Below are positions 28,299-37,862 of a DNA stretch of 64,000 nucleotides, piece after piece. The stretch lies in NCBI GenBank assembly GCA_947487155.1, contig CANKVS010000001.1:62001-126000 (forward strand). The letters run 5' to 3'. A program made the translations under genes and the position numbers. How positions within the stretch are numbered: position 1 is the first letter of the stretch; each line of letters opens with the position of its first letter. This DNA comes from an uncultured Flaviramulus sp. Its GTDB lineage: Bacteria; Bacteroidota; Bacteroidia; Flavobacteriales; Flavobacteriaceae. The notes below the pieces were generated by a model. That model ran no database searches and was not told the DNA's origin. It worked only from the letters and a program-made list of their open reading frames with translations.

Positions 28299-30641
28299 TT
28301 AATTTCTATTATTTAAAAATTCTATAAATCGTTCGTTAAACTTCTCGTTATCTGCTTCACTATTTAACAAGAAATAATACCCCAAATAACGTTCTAACTG
28401 CAATGCATTAATCATATAATTATACACAGCATTTACACTTGTTATCTGCGCATTTAGGTAATTGTTTTGAGCATCAATTAACTGAACAATATTTACTGCA
28501 CCATTAGAATAGGATGCTTGAGTTAATTCAAGAGCTTCATTGGCAGTATCTTCTGAAACTTTAGATAATTCAATATTGGATATTTGATTAATAACATCTA
28601 AAACAATGTTTCTAATGTTTACTGCAATATTTAATTCGGTATTCTCCTTATTAATATTTAGTTGATCTTTTTGAATTAATGCCGTTTGACGATTTATATT
28701 AGTTTGGTTGCTATTAAGTATGGGAATGGACACATTGAGCCCAAAATTATAATTACTATCTAAAAAAGAAGAACCTGCTGGTGCTATACTACCAACACCG
28801 CTTCTATCAAAAACTCTGTTGTATTGTCCTTGTAATGCAACTGTAGGTAAAAAACGTCCAGAACCATTTAATTTGATACTACGATTTGTAGCCTCTAAGT
28901 TATAACCTAAAGCTTTTAACTCTGGCGCATTTGTTGTAGACTCTTTAATCAAAAATTCTATGAATGGTTCTCGTAAAATAGGATCATCTAATACGTCAAT
29001 AAAATTATCATAATTGTAATGTGTTAATAACTCGTCTGTTAATTGAACATCTTCAATATCAATCTCAGTATTTATAGGGTTGTTTAACAACTGATTTATA
29101 GCTATAAGACTTTGCTCAAATTGATTAATGGCTTCGACTAAAGACTGTGTATTTTGTGCCATTTGACTGCGAAAACGAAGCAAGTCTGATTTTCCAGATT
29201 CTCCCGCTTTAAAATTTTGTTCAGCAATTTGTAAATTACGTTTTGTAAGGTCTAAATTCCTTGCCTGTATTTGTAAATTAGCCTTAAGTATAAGCACATT
29301 AAAATAGGCATTTGAAGCATTAAAAATAGTGTTAAGCTGTTCTATATTAAAGCTTTCTTGTTGGGCTTTTTGTAAGCTTTTCTTAATAGCGATATTAGCA
29401 TTTGCTGACTCTGAAAATACGGTTTGCTGTAAGGTTATATTTCCTGCCGCTTGAAATTCTGGATATTCGCCACTGCTAATTTCTGCTAAATTAGGATCTG
29501 TATATGTTCCAGTAGTAGCTAAAGTTACACTTGGCAAATAATTACTTTTTGCCAACTTTACATCTTGCTCGCTTAACACGACATCCTTTTGTACAGATTG
29601 CAAAGATAAATTCTGATTTAATACTGTATTAATGACTTCTACTAAACTATATTGCTTCTCTGAGATTGCGTTTTTAAAGTCTCCTACAAAATCTGTATCA
29701 TTGATTAAGCTATATTTTATAGGAACACCAACCAATTCGGCTGTATTAAAATTCATGGTTAAACGACTACTATAGTCAATAAAAACTGGCATATCTGATA
29801 ACAACTCTCCGTTTATATACCCTTCTACAGAAAGCGATACACGACGTATAAACTGGTCGAAATTATCCTGCGGCTGATTAGTTGCCATAATGCCTAATTT
29901 CACTTGTTTAATACTATTATTAGTAAACGATGGTAACTGCTTATTAATAAAAGCTTTTGCTAGTATATTTACCTCGTTATCCTTTAAGAAAAAACCACTC
30001 GCTAAATATACTGCATCAACATCATCGAGGTTTGAAGTAATGTCTGACACTGTCTCAAAAGGAATGAGTTTGTACTCTGCATCTATAGCTTCAAATTCTT
30101 TATCAAAAGTTTCTCTTATAGGTAATAGGTCGATAATATGATTTTCAATTATTATACCTAGTTTTTTATAATTAGTAAGCTCTTTAAATTTGATAAAGTC
30201 TTCTTGATAAGACTCAGATTCTACTAAATAAGTAAAGTTATTTATACCAGATGTTGCTTTAGTAAAATCAATTGTGCTAAAATCTCGATTAACAGCTCCA
30301 AACAAAATAGTTGGTTTTTTATAAACTGTTTGCTTACTAACTATTTCGTTGTTTACTATCCCAAATGCAAGAATTATGTCTGTTTCATTATTAATAAGCT
30401 TATTATAATCTTCTTCAGCTTTTTTAAGGTTATAATTGTTTACCAGAATATTACTTTCAGAAAAACTAATCGTAGCATCTTCTCCTACTACTGCAATAAT
30501 TTGGTCTTGCATTGTTTTAAGAAGCGGATTAACTTCTTCTGTTCTATTATCCAGAAGAATCCCTATGCTATAATTTTTTTTACTTTGTGAAAAACCTACT
30601 AAAGAACAAATTAACAGTAGTACTAAAATATATTTTTTCAT
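28299..30641 (-). CDS. TolC-family outer-membrane factor fused to an ABC-type substrate-binding domain
   Basis: The protein has 780 residues, well above the ~450 of ordinary TolC proteins. The signal peptide (1-18) is followed by a periplasmic-binding-protein-like domain (about 22-330) with YSIGILLDNRTEEVNPLLKT, IILAFGIVNNEIV and VKLGIMATNQ. These resemble ABC_sub_bind (TrpX/YtmB-like) proteins. Residues about 345-780 are a TolC/OEP domain with paired coiled-coil repeats (IAIKKSLQKAQQESFNIEQL; QASYSNGAVNIVQLIDAQNN). It is the first gene of the RND operon. The fusion suggests ligand sensing or capture at the channel mouth. Confidence 0.83.
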   Translation of the reverse strand: MKKYILVLLLICSLVGFSQSKKNYSIGILLDNRTEEVNPLLKTMQDQIIAVVGEDATISFSESNILVNNYNLKKAEEDYNKLINNETDIILAFGIVNNEIVSKQTVYKKPTILFGAVNRDFSTIDFTKATSGINNFTYLVESESYQEDFIKFKELTNYKKLGIIIENHIIDLLPIRETFDKEFEAIDAEYKLIPFETVSDITSNLDDVDAVYLASGFFLKDNEVNILAKAFINKQLPSFTNNSIKQVKLGIMATNQPQDNFDQFIRRVSLSVEGYINGELLSDMPVFIDYSSRLTMNFNTAELVGVPIKYSLINDTDFVGDFKNAISEKQYSLVEVINTVLNQNLSLQSVQKDVVLSEQDVKLAKSNYLPSVTLATTGTYTDPNLAEISSGEYPEFQAAGNITLQQTVFSESANANIAIKKSLQKAQQESFNIEQLNTIFNASNAYFNVLILKANLQIQARNLDLTKRNLQIAEQNFKAGESGKSDLLRFRSQMAQNTQSLVEAINQFEQSLIAINQLLNNPINTEIDIEDVQLTDELLTHYNYDNFIDVLDDPILREPFIEFLIKESTTNAPELKALGYNLEATNRSIKLNGSGRFLPTVALQGQYNRVFDRSGVGSIAPAGSSFLDSNYNFGLNVSIPILNSNQTNINRQTALIQKDQLNINKENTELNIAVNIRNIVLDVINQISNIELSKVSEDTANEALELTQASYSNGAVNIVQLIDAQNNYLNAQITSVNAVYNYMINALQLERYLGYYFLLNSEADNEKFNERFIEFLNNRN

Positions 30642-30866
30642 TGATTAGTTATTTTTTTTCTTAAAAATCATAGTATTAAAATTTCAATTTAGGGCTAATT
30701 GTTTGTCAAGCATATAAATATAATTGATTATTTGCTCATCTCACAACTTTAAAAAATTACACCATTATAATTTTTTATAAATTCATTTAACATTGCTAAA
30801 TTGAAATTATCTAAACTTATTGTTTCTTAATGAAATAAATTTACTATTTGATTCTAATAATGAGAA

Positions 30867-33800
30867 CTAAAATCCAAACCCAATTTTAAAGGCTAAACGC
30901 AAACCATCATCACTATTGAATGCAGAAATATTAGCAGTAAACATGTCTGCCGCATTGGCAAATATACCGCCACCAATAGAGGTATTCCATGAATTGGAGT
31001 TAAATACACTACCACCTGCAACCAAGGCATCGTCAACCCAAATACGTCCATAATCAAAGCCTCCATAAATTCCTATGTTTAATGGAAGAAGCCCTGTTTT
31101 TATTTTTCGTAAATTTAAGCGTAAATCGGTACTTTGATAAAACGCATTTTTTCCTGAAAATCGTTCGTTTCTATACCCTCGTAAACCATTATTTGCCCCC
31201 AAATTTGCCGATTGGTAAAACTCAAAATCATCGCCAAAAATAAAATGTGCTTTGGCATGCGTTGCAAAAACTAATTGCCCGCTAGACACTAATTTGTAAT
31301 CGAAACCAAGTTCTGGAATAAAATAAGCAAACCCTTTAGATGCTTCTAAATTAGACTTATACCCAAATTGTAAACTGGTTTGCATACCTAAAGTAGGAAA
31401 TGCTTCATTGTCTTTATTTTTGTAACTATAGGTTGCTTCTGCTCCTACAAAATCTTTTTGATTCTCAGTTCCATTGGTTACATAAAAGGTGTTTATAAAT
31501 CTATTGGTTGTTTTTTCAACTTCAATAGATTCGTAACTTAACCCCAATTTAAAATGCGCACCTAATTCGCCTCTCCAGTTTAATGACGGTGCAAATTTTA
31601 AGGTGCTTAATTTTACACGATTGTAATCTAAATTAAAATTAGCTTCATCATCAACATTTAAATTGCGTGTTGCATTTCCATAACCAAAAAAATTAATAGC
31701 ATAATTAGGGCTTGTATATTTAACATTTAAACCTAAATTCCAAGTACCAATTACGTTAGCAAATTCACCATTATATTCAAAATCAAATCCGCTTGTAGCA
31801 AAATAATAAGACCCAGAAATGGTGTGTTGCGAACTAAATGGGTTACGCTCAAAACCATAATTAGTTAGCGTGTTTAAAAACCCTATTTTAAAACCATCAT
31901 CAGGATTTGCACCTATTAGTGGCATAAATTGATTGGCACTGTTTTTAGGTTTTGCATAATCATATATATTCGTCTCGTAATCATCCGTTAGGTTTTTACT
32001 GCCTTTATTGGTAGTAAATGTATTTTTCTTAGACTTGTAATCGTATATTTTAACTTTCTTACCATTTTCTATAGTGTACACATCGTTATTTTGTCCGCCA
32101 ACTAATCGTACTTTAATCAAGTTATCGCCTTCTCCAGTAACTTTAAAAACATCTTCATCGTCTAAACCATAAATCCAAAGTTCTTTGGTTTCATTTCTAT
32201 TATACACTTTTTCATGCAAAACAGTCCCTTTTTTTCCATTTTTAATACGATACGCTATTAGTTTTGTGTTGCCATTTGGCATACGCTCTATTTCAAACAA
32301 ATCGTCTTTATCTGTGCCTCTTATAAGCGGTGTTTTATTAAGTGCTTGATAATATCTATTGGCTATGTTTGGAAGGTTTTTAAGTCTAGCTTTTAATACG
32401 CGCTTTATTTCTGTAATGGTTTCGGTTTGTACTTCTTCTGGAAATCTTTTAAACGCATTATTAATAACTTCATCTGTAAGATTCTTTTGAATAAATGCAA
32501 CCTGTTCTTGCCATTGTTTATTTGTGGTTTCGTTAAGCAACATCATATCTAACGAAAACGGACTAAAATTAAAACCTTTTACATTTCTAATATCTTCATT
32601 AAAGCCTTCCATTAGTTTTAACGGTGGCACAACACGAGTTGCGAAATTCATTAATGCGCCATCTCCCATTATAGAAAACGCTTGGTCTCTATCTCTAGGA
32701 ATTGGTCTGTACATCATTTTACCGCCTTCTTTAAATTCTGCCCAACGCCACTGGTCTGTATGCCTATCCCAATCGCCAATTGCCATATCAAATAACCGCG
32801 CTCTTAAAAACATATGGGCATCAACCATGTATTTTTCGTCTTTACGGAGCTTCTTCATCAAATCGTCTGTACTCTCTATTTTATTGGCATACCCAAAACT
32901 TTTAAGGTTTCCATGACCATCGGAAACATGTTCTTCAATCATATACAGTTCATCTCCAAAATCTACATTAAAATCAGCCAAAGTTTTTTGTTTTGGCACA
33001 TAATACAAAACTGGATTGGTATGATATAGATTAATTGCATCTGATAATTTACCTGTTACAAAAGGCGCATAGGGGTGTGATCCTGTGTAAAAATCTTGTA
33101 CTAAACTTTCTGTGGCTGTATCATCAAATTGTCCTTCAATATATTGATCTTTAAAAGCCATGGCTTGTAGGTAAACCGTTGCGCTTTTTCTAATAGCACG
33201 CATCACGTAACGTTTGCCTTGTTTATTCATGAGTTGAAGTGATTTAGACTGATGCCCACCTCCCTTTCTATAAGGTGTTAAGCCTCCAAATAAGGTATCT
33301 AAACTAACAGTTGGCACGTTTACTTTTGTGCCATAATACGCTCTATAGCGTTCGCCCCACACATAATTATGAAAGCCACTTTTTGTAACTTCTTCATCAG
33401 AATACACAGCTGCAACTTTCTGGTTTGGAAATGATGTTTTATGAATTGTTGTATTTTCTTTTTTATCTTCTGAAAATACATTGGTTTGAAAAATAACAGC
33501 ATTGTTTTTAGCTGAATAAAATCTAACTATTGATGAGCCATCGGTAAACACATCTAATCTTGAAAACCCTGAATCGCTTGAAGAAAACTGACCATTTACA
33601 TTACGTGTTGCGGTTGATTTTGATCCTGCACCACTAATAATTTGAGGTAAATTATCTTGAACAATGTATTGCAAACTATGCTCATGACCCGACACAAAAA
33701 CCACCTTATCGTTTTCTTGCGCCAAAGTAACTACACGCTTTTTAAACGTATTATATTTTTGATTTTGTAAATCGGCAGGCGATACGCCACTCGTTTTTCT

Positions 33801-34565
33801 TAAAATATTTTTTAAAGTTCCTAAAACAGGAATAGGTTTTAAATGCGACCCAAAAGAATATTGCCCGCCATGTGGCCCATTAGTAAACATAGGGTGATGC
33901 ATCGCTATAACAGTTGTTTTTCCTCGTGCTTTTTTTATTAAGCTTTCTAATTCTTCAAAAAACTTAAAACGGGTTTTAATTTCGCAATCATCATTAATAG
34001 TTGGGTGTTTATCCCAATTTGTTAAATACCATTCCGAATCAATAACAATCATTACAATATCATCTGAAACATCTACTTTTTCTATAGGACATCCATTTTC
34101 AGGTAAAAACGTATGCTTTCCTAAAATGTTTTCAACAAAATCTTCTTGTCGTTTTAGTCCTTTTAACCCATCACTATACCAATCGTGGTTTCCTGGAATA
34201 AAAACAGCCTTACCTTTAAAACCTTTTACAGCATTGGTTTGAACTTTTAATTGGTGTTCGGCAAAAGCTCTACTTTCATCACTTTTTTTAGGCATTCCTT
34301 TTGGGTAAATATTATCGCCTAAAAACAACACGGTACTTTGTTTTGACGCTTTACCCAGTTCTTTCTTAAAATATTGTATGGCTTCAGACTGAGACCCTAA
34401 CGGTGAATTGCCACCGTCTCCAATTAAATAAAACGAATGTGCAATTTTTTTATTAGGAAACTCGCCATCTGTATTTGCGTCTTTATATTGCGTGTTATAA
34501 GTCGCACAGGCATTTAAGATTAAAATGGCTAAAAATGCTATACTTATTTTAAATTGAAATTTCAT
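30867..34565 (-). CDS. giant lipoprotein: metallophosphoesterase, kinase-like middle region, outer-membrane barrel
   Basis: The protein has 1232 residues. The lipobox is at Cys 20 (LILNAC). Residues about 44-360 are a calcineurin-like phosphoesterase with all metal-ligand motifs: LIGDGG (D50), FLGDNIYPKG (83-86), IPGNHDWYSDG (125-128), MHHPMF (223-224) and VSGHEHSLQY (294-296). Residues about 400-650 are unassigned but hold a VMRAIRKS strand, LYMIEEHVSDG, a DMAIGDWDRHTDQWRW loop (593-608) and a PIPRDRDQAFS loop (621-631), reminiscent of CotH/HipA/FAM20-type atypical kinases. The C-terminal ~350 residues form a surface-antigen-type barrel ending AFKIGFGF. It would sit in the outer membrane. 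No gene adjoins it closely enough to call an operon except the hydrolase gene 40 bp upstream. Confidence 0.83.
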   Translation of the reverse strand: MKFQFKISIAFLAILILNACATYNTQYKDANTDGEFPNKKIAHSFYLIGDGGNSPLGSQSEAIQYFKKELGKASKQSTVLFLGDNIYPKGMPKKSDESRAFAEHQLKVQTNAVKGFKGKAVFIPGNHDWYSDGLKGLKRQEDFVENILGKHTFLPENGCPIEKVDVSDDIVMIVIDSEWYLTNWDKHPTINDDCEIKTRFKFFEELESLIKKARGKTTVIAMHHPMFTNGPHGGQYSFGSHLKPIPVLGTLKNILRKTSGVSPADLQNQKYNTFKKRVVTLAQENDKVVFVSGHEHSLQYIVQDNLPQIISGAGSKSTATRNVNGQFSSSDSGFSRLDVFTDGSSIVRFYSAKNNAVIFQTNVFSEDKKENTTIHKTSFPNQKVAAVYSDEEVTKSGFHNYVWGERYRAYYGTKVNVPTVSLDTLFGGLTPYRKGGGHQSKSLQLMNKQGKRYVMRAIRKSATVYLQAMAFKDQYIEGQFDDTATESLVQDFYTGSHPYAPFVTGKLSDAINLYHTNPVLYYVPKQKTLADFNVDFGDELYMIEEHVSDGHGNLKSFGYANKIESTDDLMKKLRKDEKYMVDAHMFLRARLFDMAIGDWDRHTDQWRWAEFKEGGKMMYRPIPRDRDQAFSIMGDGALMNFATRVVPPLKLMEGFNEDIRNVKGFNFSPFSLDMMLLNETTNKQWQEQVAFIQKNLTDEVINNAFKRFPEEVQTETITEIKRVLKARLKNLPNIANRYYQALNKTPLIRGTDKDDLFEIERMPNGNTKLIAYRIKNGKKGTVLHEKVYNRNETKELWIYGLDDEDVFKVTGEGDNLIKVRLVGGQNNDVYTIENGKKVKIYDYKSKKNTFTTNKGSKNLTDDYETNIYDYAKPKNSANQFMPLIGANPDDGFKIGFLNTLTNYGFERNPFSSQHTISGSYYFATSGFDFEYNGEFANVIGTWNLGLNVKYTSPNYAINFFGYGNATRNLNVDDEANFNLDYNRVKLSTLKFAPSLNWRGELGAHFKLGLSYESIEVEKTTNRFINTFYVTNGTENQKDFVGAEATYSYKNKDNEAFPTLGMQTSLQFGYKSNLEASKGFAYFIPELGFDYKLVSSGQLVFATHAKAHFIFGDDFEFYQSANLGANNGLRGYRNERFSGKNAFYQSTDLRLNLRKIKTGLLPLNIGIYGGFDYGRIWVDDALVAGGSVFNSNSWNTSIGGGIFANAADMFTANISAFNSDDGLRLAFKIGFGF

Positions 34566-34604
34566 AGGGTTGGATTAATTCTTTAATAAAGATAAGTATT
34601 CTAC

Positions 34605-35828
34605 TTAACCTTCTAAAATTTGGGTTTCAAAAACAACTTTACTTGCAATGGTTTTATGCACAGGACAACGTGACGCTATCTCTTTTAAACGCTGTTTTTG
34701 GGAAGCATCTAAGTTACCTACAAATTTTAGTTTTTTACTAATATGGTCTAAATACCCTGGTTTTTCAACATCTAATTCTAATGCATCTCTATGTTTTTTA
34801 GAATGCGATATATATACAAAAACCTCATGTAAATCCCACTGTTTGCGTTGTGCATACATTTTTAAAGTCATTACTGTACAAGCTGCTAATGCTGCATTTA
34901 AATATTCATAAGGCGATGGCCCAAAATCGTCACCACCAATTGATGCAGGTTCATCAGCTATCATACTATGGTTTTTGGTTTGAATAGCTGTTGTAAAGTT
35001 ATTTTCAACTACATTTAAATGCCCAACCAGTTGTTCGCCCTGCGTTTCAAGCATGGTATTTTCTTCTTGCTTAAAATAACGTTGTACCCAAGTACCAATA
35101 ACGTTTCCGGCATAGTTACTATCGCTGGGGTTAGTTAATAAATGGTCTGCATTATCAAGTGTTACAAAACTTTTTGGATGATGTGCTTGATGATATAATT
35201 GTTCTGCATTTTTAATGCCAACTATAGTATCAGTTGGCGAATGTAAAATTAATAAAGGTTTACGTAAGCTTTTTACAATTGAGGGTAAGTCCGTTTTATC
35301 GAAATCTGCAACAAACTCTGGGTTTATTTTAAATGGTCTACCACCAATATTTACTTCCACTTCTCCATGATTTCTAATCTCATCTACATTATGAGAAAAC
35401 AAATGTTTCACATGACTAACTGTGGCAGGTGCTCCAATCGTGGCGATTGCTTTCACATTTTCTAATTGCGAAGCAGCAGAAATTACAGCGGCACCACCAA
35501 GCGAATGCCCCACTAATAATGAAGGTGCATGATAATTAAATTTCATATAATTACTTACAGCAATAAGATCGCCAACATTAGCTGAAAAATGACTCTCAGA
35601 AAACTCACCTTCACTTTTACCTAAACCCGTAAAATCAAAACGAACAACCCCAAAGCCATAATTGGTTAATGCCCGACTAATATTTTTTACGGCACTTAAT
35701 GAACTTGTACACGTAAAACAATGTGCAAAAATGGCATATTGATTCGGTTTTTGATTAGCAGGTAATTCTAAGTAAGCTTGTAACAACAAACCTTTGTTAT
35801 TTTGAATATTTAGTTTTGTACTTTTCAT
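34605..35828 (-). CDS. bifunctional alpha/beta hydrolase - OsmC family protein
   Basis: The protein has 407 residues. The N-terminal alpha/beta hydrolase (about 1-250) has nucleophile S109 in [11 protein letters not shown], with D200 (HSPTDTIVG) and H229 (DNADHLL) as the likely triad. The C-terminal OsmC domain (about 262-407) has the two peroxidatic cysteines C317 in [11 protein letters not shown] and C388 in ASRCPVHKT. OsmC domains reduce organic hydroperoxides. This fusion is known in several phyla. It is the last gene after the Msr/glutaredoxin run on the minus strand, about 90 bp from the second MsrA, and fits the oxidant-defence theme. Confidence 0.87.
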   Translation of the reverse strand: MKSTKLNIQNNKGLLLQAYLELPANQKPNQYAIFAHCFTCTSSLSAVKNISRALTNYGFGVVRFDFTGLGKSEGEFSESHFSANVGDLIAVSNYMKFNYHAPSLLVGHSLGGAAVISAASQLENVKAIATIGAPATVSHVKHLFSHNVDEIRNHGEVEVNIGGRPFKINPEFVADFDKTDLPSIVKSLRKPLLILHSPTDTIVGIKNAEQLYHQAHHPKSFVTLDNADHLLTNPSDSNYAGNVIGTWVQRYFKQEENTMLETQGEQLVGHLNVVENNFTTAIQTKNHSMIADEPASIGGDDFGPSPYEYLNAALAACTVMTLKMYAQRKQWDLHEVFVYISHSKKHRDALELDVEKPGYLDHISKKLKFVGNLDASQKQRLKEIASRCPVHKTIASKVVFETQILEG

Positions 35829-35918
35829 GTGTTAATATTTATTGTTTTTTATTGGTCACATGTAACATCCATATCATCATCCCTCTGTGTGACAAAATTT
35901 TTAGTCATGGATGTTTCA

Positions 35919-36431
35919 TTATACTAAATGATTTAATTTTTCTGAATTAATATGTTTTGAAAATTGTTTTAATAGTAACTTTAACTTCGGATTAATAAAT
36001 GTTTCACAAAAGGGTTTATTTGGGTTTTTATGATAATAATTTTGAATAGATTCGCGAGAGGCTTTAAATGATTGAAATGGAAATACTTTGGTAATAATTT
36101 CTCCATTAAAATCTTTTTGAAAACTTTCTATTATAACTTTAGAATCGTTTTCTTGTTCTTTTGAAAATGTATATACAGCCGAACGATACTTACCTCTCAT
36201 AGAATGATTACTCGTACTTTTATGTGTGTACAAATGAATTTCTATTAAAACCCTCAACTCAATCTCTTCAGGGTTAAAATGAACAATAACAGCTTCTGAA
36301 AACGTCTTGTTTTCACCTATTGAAGCCACATACCCTTGCTCCACTTTTTCAACGCCTTTTAAGGATTGAAAAACCGCTTCTGTACACCAATGGCAACCGC
36401 CTCCTAACGCTATTTTTGTTAGTTTCAACAT
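35919..36431 (-). CDS. divergent MsrA-like peptide-methionine sulfoxide reductase
   Basis: The protein has 170 residues. The MsrA active-site motif is present as GGGCHWCTEAVFQ (C13, C16), with the following Glu. Other family positions have drifted: the usual GYxGG segment reads GYVAS, and the HDPTxxNRQGxDxGxQYRS block reads HKSTSNHSMRGKYRS. It is therefore a paralogue of the canonical MsrA encoded at 39395-39934. It may use other substrates or reductants, or be partly inactive. It is the last gene of a tight run from the Grx-Grx-TrxR fusion onward (8 bp after the preceding stop). Confidence 0.78.
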   Translation of the reverse strand: MLKLTKIALGGGCHWCTEAVFQSLKGVEKVEQGYVASIGENKTFSEAVIVHFNPEEIELRVLIEIHLYTHKSTSNHSMRGKYRSAVYTFSKEQENDSKVIIESFQKDFNGEIITKVFPFQSFKASRESIQNYYHKNPNKPFCETFINPKLKLLLKQFSKHINSEKLNHLV

Positions 36432-36439
36432 ATTTACAA

Positions 36440-36838
36440 CTATAGCGAATGTTGATTTTGGTTGTTTGCAAATTGATCTTTTCTAATTTTTACCGCTTTA
36501 AAAGCATAAGTAATAAGCAAAGTAATCGCCATAAACACAAAAACAGTTCCTATATATAACGTAATACTTGGTATACTTACAATAGATTCACTTTCAAAAA
36601 TAACACCCAAAATCCCTGACAAGACGTAGCTTCCTGTTGCTAAATACAACAAGGCATTAGCTCTAGTTAATAAACCTAATTGTTTTATTTTACGTTCTGA
36701 AATTTCATGTTGAAATACAGAACACTTTTGAGTAATTAACCCATTAATTTCTGAACTCAAGTTTAACATTTGAGTTACGGTTGACAAGATTAACATGCCT
36801 AATCCTGGAATAATTGTTATGGGTAAATACCAGTTCAT
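36440..36838 (-). CDS. small membrane protein, possibly DUF2721
   Basis: The protein has 132 residues. Three hydrophobic segments (about 3-22, 62-85, 92-115) are separated by a polar loop with QHEISERKIKQLGLLTRAN. The length and topology resemble DUF2721, but the match is not certain. It lies 3 bp from the 84-codon gene upstream and 8 bp from MsrA downstream, so it belongs to the redox run and could anchor it at the membrane. No redox cysteines are visible beyond one Cys near 39. Confidence 0.62.
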   Translation of the reverse strand: MNWYLPITIIPGLGMLILSTVTQMLNLSSEINGLITQKCSVFQHEISERKIKQLGLLTRANALLYLATGSYVLSGILGVIFESESIVSIPSITLYIGTVFVFMAITLLITYAFKAVKIRKDQFANNQNQHSL

Positions 36839-36841
36839 AAA

Positions 36842-37087
36842 CTAATGTATTAGGTTATTTAAAAAATGAATAACTTTTTTCTTTGACATTTCACATGGTT
36901 TAAGCAAGTTTTCTTTATCTGTTATATAGTAATTAAAACTTATAAAATCTTTACCTCCCAATTCTTCTGCATAAAGCTTTATACTTTTTCCTTGATTAAA
37001 ATCTGTTCTTGTAACACCATATTTTTTGCCTTGATAAAAGGCTTCTGAATATCCTATTGGTAATACTCGAATTTTCTTTATAATCAT
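36842..37087 (-). CDS. small conserved-looking protein in Msr/Grx operon, function unknown
   Basis: The protein has about 81 residues. It opens MIIKKIRVLPIGYSEAFYQG and ends with KPCEMSKKKVIHFLNNL, a mixed alpha/beta pattern with a single Cys. I do not recognise a family. I prefer the ATG at 37087, just past the preceding glutaredoxin stop, to a GTG three codons earlier that would overlap it by 8 bp. Its place between a glutaredoxin and MsrA suggests a role in methionine sulfoxide repair, which is inference from context only. Confidence 0.6.
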   Translation of the reverse strand: MIIKKIRVLPIGYSEAFYQGKKYGVTRTDFNQGKSIKLYAEELGGKDFISFNYYITDKENLLKPCEMSKKKVIHFLNNLIH

Positions 37088-37088
37088 T

Positions 37089-37346
37089 TTAAACACTTAA
37101 TTTGTTAATCCATTTTGTTAAATCTTTATCCGATGGATTTCTTAATTTCTTATCATCAATGGTTATCGTAGGGAAATTAAGCTTTCTGTTTTCGTAAAGA
37201 TTACGCAATGCTTCGGCGTGATCTTTATTTTTTTCTACATCTAGAAATTTATATGGTAATTTTGTGTTTTCTAAAAACGTCTTATAGTAATTTGTTTTAT
37301 GACACCTATCTGCGCCATATAACTTTATAGTTGGATTACCATTCAT
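37089..37346 (-). CDS. glutaredoxin-like protein with CxxT active site
   Basis: The protein has 85 residues with a glutaredoxin fold. It reads IKLYGADRCHKTNYYKTFLE with C15-H-K-T18 in place of CxxC, then the cis-Pro segment NFPTITIDDKKLRNPSD. The NPSD/NPDN ending matches the two Grx domains of the nearby TrxR fusion, so they share an origin. The missing second Cys points to a monothiol mechanism or to regulation by glutathionylation-like adducts. It lies 2 bp from the TlpA-like gene, in the same run. Confidence 0.77.
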   Translation of the reverse strand: MNGNPTIKLYGADRCHKTNYYKTFLENTKLPYKFLDVEKNKDHAEALRNLYENRKLNFPTITIDDKKLRNPSDKDLTKWINKLSV

Positions 37347-37348
37347 TT

Positions 37349-37837
37349 TTAAAGTGCTTTTAAAAATTTTATAGCAGCATCTGGGTTTAAATAAAAATCG
37401 CTAAACACAACATTGTCATTTTTATCTATAAATAAAAACCATGGTGTGCCTCCTGTTTTATAATTAAACATGATATTAGAGCCTGATCTTCCATAGCTCC
37501 CAGGATCGTGTCCAAACGGTATTTTTAAATCGTACTGCTTTTGGGTTTCTACCATTTTTTCATACGTATTAGAATCATGACCTTCAAAAACAGTCTGTAC
37601 TGCTAGAAAAACAATTTTATTATTCTCTTTTAAAGCGTCTACCATTGTCTTTAAATCCGGTAAGCCTTTACTATGACATCCTGGGCACCAACTTTGAAAA
37701 CAATACACCACTTTAAACTTGCCTTTAAAATCTGAAAGTTTAATAGCTTCTGTTGTATTTCCCTCAGCATCAATCCATTGATTTACATCAAACTCTGGAG
37801 CTTTAAATACGTTGTCTTGTTTTATTTGATTTGACAT
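37349..37837 (-). CDS. thioredoxin/TlpA-like or AhpC-TSA redoxin, cytosolic
   Basis: The protein has about 162 residues. The thioredoxin-fold redoxin has a CPGC centre in VVYCFQSWCPGCHSKGLPDL (about 55-75) and the cis-Pro segment GGTPWFLFIDKND. It has no signal peptide, unlike TlpA proteins that act in the periplasm. I prefer the start MSNQIKQD at 37837; a longer reading from 37858 adds MKRKNNN. It probably takes electrons from the fused thioredoxin reductase encoded just upstream (gap 25 bp). It could reduce peroxides or disulfides. Confidence 0.8.
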   Translation of the reverse strand: MSNQIKQDNVFKAPEFDVNQWIDAEGNTTEAIKLSDFKGKFKVVYCFQSWCPGCHSKGLPDLKTMVDALKENNKIVFLAVQTVFEGHDSNTYEKMVETQKQYDLKIPFGHDPGSYGRSGSNIMFNYKTGGTPWFLFIDKNDNVVFSDFYLNPDAAIKFLKAL

Positions 37838-37862
37838 GTTATTGTTCTTTCTTTTCAAGAAT

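Noticed and set aside
32524..32916. 130-codon antisense frame in the phosphoesterase/barrel gene
   Set aside because: It is a shadow of a gene with clear domains; no start context or family.
35865..35914. ACATCCAT/ATGGATGT inverted repeat between the OsmC fusion and MsrA-like genes
   Set aside because: The arms are eight bases and 34 nt apart with no T-run; no support as a terminator.
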